From Litorivivens sp041625495 (GTDB lineage Bacteria > Pseudomonadota > Gammaproteobacteria > Pseudomonadales > Spongiibacteraceae), in assembly GCF_041625495.1 (NCBI RefSeq), contig NZ_JBFJTH010000149.1:1-9204 (forward strand): a stretch of 9,204 nt of DNA. The letters run 5' to 3'. Of the stretch, positions 5,104 through 9,204 are shown piece by piece; positions within the stretch are counted from its first letter, which is position 1; each line of letters starts with the position of its first letter. Position numbers and translations under genes: made by a program. The notes under the pieces are model-generated. The model was given only the letters and a program-made list of their open reading frames with translations, ran no database searches and was not told the origin of the DNA.

Positions 5104-6099
5104 TTAGGCCGCAGAATCCGTCATTTTAAAGATACCCTGAGCATTACTGGCGTCAAACCGGAGATCCAGAGAGCCGTCTGCAAGTCGGTCTCTGGAGATA
5201 AATTCGAAAAATGCGCCCGGAACCGGTACCAATTCGGCCAGCCCATCGTCATTCAGCAGCGGTCGCATGACATTGGCTGCGCGAAACGCGGTCTGGCGCA
5301 CACTGCCCTGCGCCGAGACTTCCACCTTTTCTTTGATTGGGAGACCCCGCTTATGTGCCAAGTCAGAAAACGCGTCAACACTGTCAATACGATCGGTCAC
5401 ATGGTTGTAGGCACTACCTTCTGTGGCAATCCAGGCGGCCTCCGCAGAATACATTTTGAGTGTTTCGTAATGCGTTCTGCCGGGCAACGCGTGAAGGCGA
5501 CGAAAGCAGGCCATCAGCTGCGGCAGCAAGCGCTGCGCTTCCGATAACGTGAGGCTGTTATTCACTGACAGCTTGTTGAGTAATTGCCGCGAGCCCTCAG
5601 ACAAGGGGTCACACGCGCTGTCAAATACAGCGTGCGCCGCTGCCTGGAAAGTGCCATCAAACTGGCAGATATCAAGCTCGCTGACAAAGAACTGCCCAAT
5701 CTCCTCGGGATAATCCCGATGGGTATAGGAGTAGCCCGTCATCTTAAGTCGTTTTAAGGGGTACACCGAATTCTGGTAATAGCCCAGCGGTTCCAGCAGG
5801 CGCGCAAAATGTCGGCGACCCGCGGGGAGACCGACTGCGGCACCCACAATAGAGCGCACCGCACCGTGATCAAGGAACAAGCGCTCACCCGCAGCACACC
5901 GCTCCGCTACATACATCGCCGCTAGAGGAACCCGCTCTAGCAAATCGGCCAGCAGCAGCAGGTTCAAGCTATGGGCAATTTCCCCGCGCTGACAAGCCGC
6001 GTCATCCGAAAACGCAGGATGCTCAACCATCGCCATCAGATTGTTAGCATCGCGCTCACCCAAGCACGCGCAAAGCATGGCGTTACAGTTAGAGAGCAT
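5104..6099 (-). CDS. DUF1338 family protein, HglS-like 2-oxoadipate dioxygenase/decarboxylase
   Basis: This 331-residue cytoplasmic protein is of the DUF1338 family, whose characterised member HglS is an Fe(II) enzyme converting 2-oxoadipate to 2-hydroxyglutarate in lysine catabolism. The metal-site motifs are present: HGAVR (H78, R82), YNHVTDR (H233) and FFEF (E299), corresponding to the two-His-one-Glu ligands of HglS. Other conserved runs are THYETLKMYSAEAAWIATEG (209-228) and LRFDASNAQGIFKM (313-326). It is much shorter than HglS (464 residues, from memory), so it belongs to a compact branch and activity on 2-oxoadipate is not assured. The ATG at 6099 has a GAGGAG ribosome site with 8-nt spacing. 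It is the last gene of the operon, 29 bp after the AmaB-type gene, and sits next to enzymes of the same pathway, which supports the assignment. Confidence 0.85.
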   Translation of the reverse strand: MLSNCNAMLCACLGERDANNLMAMVEHPAFSDDAACQRGEIAHSLNLLLLADLLERVPLAAMYVAERCAAGERLFLDHGAVRSIVGAAVGLPAGRRHFARLLEPLGYYQNSVYPLKRLKMTGYSYTHRDYPEEIGQFFVSELDICQFDGTFQAAAHAVFDSACDPLSEGSRQLLNKLSVNNSLTLSEAQRLLPQLMACFRRLHALPGRTHYETLKMYSAEAAWIATEGSAYNHVTDRIDSVDAFSDLAHKRGLPIKEKVEVSAQGSVRQTAFRAANVMRPLLNDDGLAELVPVPGAFFEFISRDRLADGSLDLRFDASNAQGIFKMTDSAA

Positions 6100-6128
6100 G
6101 TTCTTGACTCCTCTGTGTATTACTCACG

Positions 6129-7640
6129 CTAATGAACGCTGCCATCGAGAATGGCGTCGATATCAAAATGGATACCCTGAGCTAACGGCAGCTCGCGGGA
6201 ATAGTTAATGGTCGAGGTCATACGCCGCATATAGGCCTTCCAGGCATCGGACCCCGACTCCCGGCCACCCCCCGTTTCCTTTTCACCGCCAAAGGCACCG
6301 CCAATCTCGGCCCCACTGGTACCGATATTGATATTGGCGATTCCGCAGTCACTGCCCACGGCTGACAGAAAATGCTCGGTCTCACGCACGTCATTGCTGA
6401 ATAAAGCTGACGACAATCCCTGCGGCACCGCGTTTTGCAAAGCAATCGCCTGATCGAACTCGCGGTAAGGCATCGCGTACAGTATCGGCGCAAAAGTTTC
6501 AGTCAGCATGAAGTCGTGTTGCTGGGTTACCTCAACCAACGCCGGCGTAACGTACCAGGCGTTATCAAACTCCAGATACACCCGCTCTCCGCCTAACACC
6601 CGGGCACCGGCACTGCGCGCGGCAACCAGACTACTCTGCATCGCTTTGTAGGCGTCGCCATCTATCAATGGGCCTACCAACGTTTCTGCCGACAGCGGAT
6701 TGCCGACCGGAATAGCGCTAAATACCGATTTCAGTTTTTCGACAAACTGCGCATATACCTGCTCATGTATCAGTAAACGACGCGTTGTCGTACAGCGTTG
6801 TCCGGCGGTGCCCACCGCACCAAACACAGTAGCTCGCAGGGCCATATCAAGGTCGGCAGTGGGCGCGACAATGAGCGCATTATTCCCACCGAGTTCTAAC
6901 AGGCTTCGTCCAAACCGAGCTGCAACGCGCTGGGCCACAATGCGCCCCATCGCAGTGCTACCGGTGGCACTGACTAACGCCACGCGTTTGTCGTCGACAA
7001 GGTGCTCACCAGCCAATGCGCCACCATAGACAACACTAACCAGCCCGTTGGGCACGCCGGATTCAACACCTTGAGCTACCTGCTCAAATAGATTGAGACA
7101 ATACTTTGCGGTTAAGGGTGTTTTTTCCGAAGGCTTCCAGACCACCGCATTGCCACAGACCAAAGCAATTGCTGTATTCCATGCCCATACCGCTACCGGA
7201 AAATTAAACGCGGTAATAACACCCACTACACCCATTGGCTGCCAGCGTTCCTGCATATGATGCTCAGGGCGCTCCGAAGCAATGGTCAAGCCGTACAGCT
7301 GGCGCGACAAGCCCACCGCAAAGTCGCAGATATCGATCATTTCCTGAACTTCGCCCAAACCTTCCTGGTAAATTTTGCCGCACTCTCTGGTGACCAACTC
7401 AGCAAGCTCTGATTTGTGTAGACGAAGGGCTTCGCCCAGACGCCGCACAAGCTCCCCGCGCTGGGGCGCCGGAACACATCGCCATTGGTAGAAGGCACGT
7501 TGAGCCTGCGCTACTTTGTGTTCAACAGACGCCGCCGTATCCTGTTCAACACACCCAAGTAAGCTACCGTCAATAGGAGAATAAACATCGAGCCTTGCAG
7601 CCCCATCCAATCCAGCTACTTGTGCTACCCGAGTACTCAT
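6129..7640 (-). CDS. amaB: L-piperideine-6-carboxylate / 2-aminoadipate semialdehyde dehydrogenase
   Basis: This 503-residue NAD-dependent aldehyde dehydrogenase is of the antiquitin (ALDH7) family, full length. Catalytic and cofactor residues are N146 (FNFPVA), K169 (WKPSEKTP), the GSTAMG nucleotide loop (227-232), general base E249 (LELGGNN), nucleophile C283 (GQRCTTTRR) and E381 (ETFAP). Substrate-selecting antiquitin features are GEVQEMIDICDFAVGLSR (96-113), R282 just before the nucleophile, and the C-terminal GGGRESGSDAWKAYMRR and INYSRELPLAQGI runs, nearly identical to the human enzyme. It oxidises 2-aminoadipate semialdehyde, in equilibrium with piperideine-6-carboxylate, to 2-aminoadipate. 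Its ATG overlaps the upstream stop by one base (TAATG), with GAGGTGG as ribosome site inside the upstream gene, so translation is coupled to the dehydrogenase that would make its substrate. Confidence 0.95.
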   Translation of the reverse strand: MSTRVAQVAGLDGAARLDVYSPIDGSLLGCVEQDTAASVEHKVAQAQRAFYQWRCVPAPQRGELVRRLGEALRLHKSELAELVTRECGKIYQEGLGEVQEMIDICDFAVGLSRQLYGLTIASERPEHHMQERWQPMGVVGVITAFNFPVAVWAWNTAIALVCGNAVVWKPSEKTPLTAKYCLNLFEQVAQGVESGVPNGLVSVVYGGALAGEHLVDDKRVALVSATGSTAMGRIVAQRVAARFGRSLLELGGNNALIVAPTADLDMALRATVFGAVGTAGQRCTTTRRLLIHEQVYAQFVEKLKSVFSAIPVGNPLSAETLVGPLIDGDAYKAMQSSLVAARSAGARVLGGERVYLEFDNAWYVTPALVEVTQQHDFMLTETFAPILYAMPYREFDQAIALQNAVPQGLSSALFSNDVRETEHFLSAVGSDCGIANINIGTSGAEIGGAFGGEKETGGGRESGSDAWKAYMRRMTSTINYSRELPLAQGIHFDIDAILDGSVH

Positions 7641-8770
7641 TACGCCACCTCACTGTGTTGATCTGGTGTAGAGCCACTTCGCGTGTTCATAAAATTACGC
7701 CCAAAGCGATTATCCAGAAAATCTTGCAAGCTCACCTGCTCTTGGCGAACGAACCCTTTGTCAGGTAGCTGGCCATTGGCCACCATATCCACCACGGCAC
7801 AGACCCCGGACGCGGTAGTAAGCTGAATTCCACTGAGCCACTGCCCTGCATATTCGCGCGCGTAAATCTTATTGGCGTAGCTCTCCTGCAAGTAACGCCC
7901 CAGCTTCCAGCCTTTCACCGTGGCAAATACGACAATCACATCTTGCTGGGTGGCCGGTAAAGCATGTTCGAAAAGCTCCTTCAACAAATGCTGTCGGTCG
8001 GCAAGCTTCAAATCTTCCAACAACAATTTCATTAAGTCGCGGTGGCCGGGATAACGAATTGAACGGTAATTAAGACTGTTGACCTTGCCAGCAAGGGTTT
8101 CGCACAAGGTACCCAACCCGCCCGAGGTGTTAAACGCCTCATACTCAACACCGTCCAGTGAAAAATGTTCTAGTTGTTCAAGCGGTGGTACTTCGGTTAG
8201 CTCGCCATTAACAAGCGCTTCGCAAGGGCGGCAGTATTCGTTAATCAATCCTTCCGTGCTCCAGGTGAGATTGTATTTCAACGCATTGGACGGAAATTGC
8301 GGCAAGGCTCCCACGCGCAGTTCGACGGCATCGAGTGAATCAAACCCCTTGGCAAGATCATGGGCCACAATGGAGATAAATCCCGGCGCAAGACCGCATT
8401 GCGGCATCAGTACGCTGCTCGCCGTTTCGGCCAGAGCCTTGATGCTTCGGGTGCTGGCAACATCTTCGGTAAGGTCAAAATAATGAACCCCCAGCTCCGC
8501 CGCCACATGGCCAACACTGGCGGTTAGGTGATAAGGCAGAGCGCTAATCACTGCGAAGTGACTGCGTAAACACCGGCGCAGGTCGGCAACATCAGTGCAA
8601 TCCAAGTGCCGGGTTGGAATACCACTGGCGCGCTCGAACTTTTGCAAGGCCAGTGCATTGGCATCACCTAGCGTTACCTGGTAGTCAGGCGTAGCAGAGA
8701 GCAAACGGGCAATCACACTACCAATTTTACCGCCGCCTAGAATCATCACTTTTTTCGCTGCTGTTCTCAC
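7640..8770 (-). CDS. Lysine 6-dehydrogenase / saccharopine dehydrogenase family enzyme
   Basis: This 376-residue cytoplasmic dehydrogenase is of the saccharopine dehydrogenase superfamily. An N-terminal Rossmann fold carries ILGGGKIG (residues 10-17), and D36 at the end of strand 2 suggests NAD rather than NADP. Further landmarks are ISALPYHL (75-82), QCGLAPGFISIVAHD (124-138), WSTEGLINEY (170-179), AFNTSGGLGTL (212-222) and RYPGHRD (239-245). The overall pattern and length recall bacterial lysine 6-dehydrogenases, which make 2-aminoadipate semialdehyde and ammonia directly from lysine. True saccharopine dehydrogenase (glutamate-forming) is the alternative. No lysine-ketoglutarate reductase gene is nearby. 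The start chosen is GTG at 8770, with GGAGG 6 nt upstream; the longer TTG frame at 8794 would place that site inside the gene. First gene of the lysine operon. Confidence 0.88.
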   Translation of the reverse strand: MRTAAKKVMILGGGKIGSVIARLLSATPDYQVTLGDANALALQKFERASGIPTRHLDCTDVADLRRCLRSHFAVISALPYHLTASVGHVAAELGVHYFDLTEDVASTRSIKALAETASSVLMPQCGLAPGFISIVAHDLAKGFDSLDAVELRVGALPQFPSNALKYNLTWSTEGLINEYCRPCEALVNGELTEVPPLEQLEHFSLDGVEYEAFNTSGGLGTLCETLAGKVNSLNYRSIRYPGHRDLMKLLLEDLKLADRQHLLKELFEHALPATQQDVIVVFATVKGWKLGRYLQESYANKIYAREYAGQWLSGIQLTTASGVCAVVDMVANGQLPDKGFVRQEQVSLQDFLDNRFGRNFMNTRSGSTPDQHSEVA

Positions 8771-8776
8771 GACACG

Positions 8777-8781
8777 CCTCC
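8777..8781 (-). promoter_or_regulatory. Shine-Dalgarno site that sets the GTG start
   Basis: GGAGG on the minus strand is followed by a 6-nt spacer and then GTG (8768-8770). It is an almost ideal ribosome site. It makes the TTG at 8794, which lies upstream of it, an unlikely start for the lysine/saccharopine dehydrogenase. Confidence 0.65.
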
Positions 8782-8794
8782 AGTGTTTTTCCAA

Positions 8795-9049
8795 AACGCC
8801 TGTCTACAGTAGCGCCGTTTCTGTTGCGGAAAACAGCTGCAAAATGTCACTGTTTGACTTACCGACACGCGCTTTTAGCGGCGAATCCGTCGAAATGACG
8901 GCCACGGGAGAAAGCGCTGATGTGAAAAGCGCCTACCTGGAGCGGATGCGCGTTTAAAGAGATAAGAAAATAAAGACGCGGGAAATGAATACTGCGTTAT
9001 TGTATCGCCAAGATCGCGACAATTGGCTGCTAAGCGAGCGCACGCTCGC
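8795..9049. other. Intergenic region upstream of the lysine-catabolic operon
   Basis: This stretch should hold the operon promoter on the minus strand. A weak candidate is -10 TACTGT (plus-strand 8806-8811) with a poor -35 about 16-17 bp further upstream. A CTGTT-gcggaaa-ACAG type inverted repeat (8821-8836) sits next to it and could be a regulator site. Two short plus-strand frames, 8844-8957 (37 codons) and 8985-9071 (28 codons), are open from ATG to stop but lack clear ribosome sites. They are described as observations rather than called as genes. Confidence 0.35.
9034..9049 (-). terminator. Strong stem directly after the edge dehydrogenase stop
   Basis: GCGAGC and GCTCGC pair around a 4-nt loop (seven perfect pairs if the loop is 2 nt). 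The stem begins immediately after the TAG at 9050-9052. The downstream minus-strand bases start TTAGC, so the T-tract is short. It is a fair candidate for the end of the short-chain dehydrogenase transcript. Confidence 0.45.
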
Positions 9050-9204
9050 CTACGCTAACTGCATCATCTGAACCACGCCGTGGGAATGACCTGTCGGATA
9101 TGAGTGATTGGTAATATACGCCCCTTCCTCTGAGGCGCCAAAATTGGCAGGGGCAGCAATTTCTTCGGGCTTTACGAATCGCCCTATTTTCATTTCACCT
9201 TGCA
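9050..9204 (-). CDS. Short-chain dehydrogenase/reductase, C-terminal fragment
   Basis: The last 50 codons of a minus-strand gene enter from the window edge and stop at a TAG (9050-9052). The run GRFVKPEEIAAPANFGASEE followed by GAYIT matches the C-terminal helix and strand of classical short-chain dehydrogenases (consensus RFGxPEEIAxxxxFLASxxxxYITG). The catalytic Ser-Tyr-Lys and the Rossmann motif lie beyond the edge. The tail departs from the family: after YIT it has NHSYPTGHSHG where a G followed by a (V/N)-(D/N)-G-G is usual. An ATG at 9193 has an AAGGTG just before it, but the family match suggests the frame continues upstream. It may be a divergent member or a decaying gene; substrate unknown. 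Confidence 0.55.
   Translation of the reverse strand, partial: QGEMKIGRFVKPEEIAAPANFGASEEGAYITNHSYPTGHSHGVVQMMQLA

Noticed and set aside
5041..5547. Plus-strand open frame of 168 codons
   Set aside because: Almost all of it is antisense to the well-supported DUF1338 gene, and its product resembles no family.
8771..8794. TTG start of the lysine/saccharopine dehydrogenase
   Set aside because: A near-ideal GGAGG lies inside this extension, 6 nt before a GTG at 8768-8770.
1..9204. Mobile elements, CRISPR arrays, tRNA or rRNA genes
   Set aside because: No transposase or integrase frame, no regularly spaced repeat array and no RNA-gene signatures were seen; the genes look like ordinary chromosomal ones.

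Overview
The window looks like the chromosome of a marine-type gammaproteobacterium. The support is indirect: a Gram-negative porin, Lrp/AsnC regulation, a CPXCG zinc-ribbon protein and moderate GC content. The protein set would fit a Cellvibrionales-like bacterium, but nothing here fixes the genus. I found no rRNA, tRNA, CRISPR array, insertion sequence or prophage.

Layout. (1) At 13-529 on the minus strand are two overlapping genes for small membrane-anchored proteins of unknown function. (2) At 530-774 is a divergent control region with a perfect 12-bp palindrome. It leads into a plus-strand gene for a stand-alone tandem CBS-domain protein (775-1182). (3) A short convergent gap with several hairpins follows. 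Beyond it is a minus-strand pair: an exported two-domain protein (beta-sandwich plus TIM-barrel glycosidase-like domain, 1530-2915), with the CPXCG protein (1325-1516) tightly coupled downstream. (4) At 2916-3267 is an intergenic region with a 17-bp operator-like palindrome and a long stem-loop. (5) At 3268-4236 is a porin (minus). (6) At 4352-4780 is an Lrp/AsnC regulator (minus). (7) At 5104-8770 is a three-gene minus-strand operon. (8) At 9050-9204 is the C-terminal end of a short-chain dehydrogenase, cut by the window edge.

The operon in (7) is the most coherent unit and reads as a lysine to 2-hydroxyglutarate route. The first gene encodes a lysine 6-dehydrogenase/saccharopine dehydrogenase-type enzyme, which would make 2-aminoadipate semialdehyde. 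The second encodes an antiquitin/AmaB-type dehydrogenase, which oxidises that semialdehyde (or its cyclic form, piperideine-6-carboxylate) to 2-aminoadipate. The third encodes a DUF1338/HglS-type enzyme, which decarboxylates and oxidises 2-oxoadipate to 2-hydroxyglutarate. The aminotransferase between steps two and three is not in the window. The Lrp-type regulator just downstream is the obvious candidate controller. No lysine-ketoglutarate reductase is present, which favours direct lysine dehydrogenation over the saccharopine route; that choice is an inference.

I see no clearly new defence or mobile system. The least explained items are the exported TIM-barrel protein, palindromes in several intergenic regions, a 15-bp periodic repeat just after the DUF1338 gene, two coding-like short frames upstream of the lysine operon, and the altered tail of the edge dehydrogenase.
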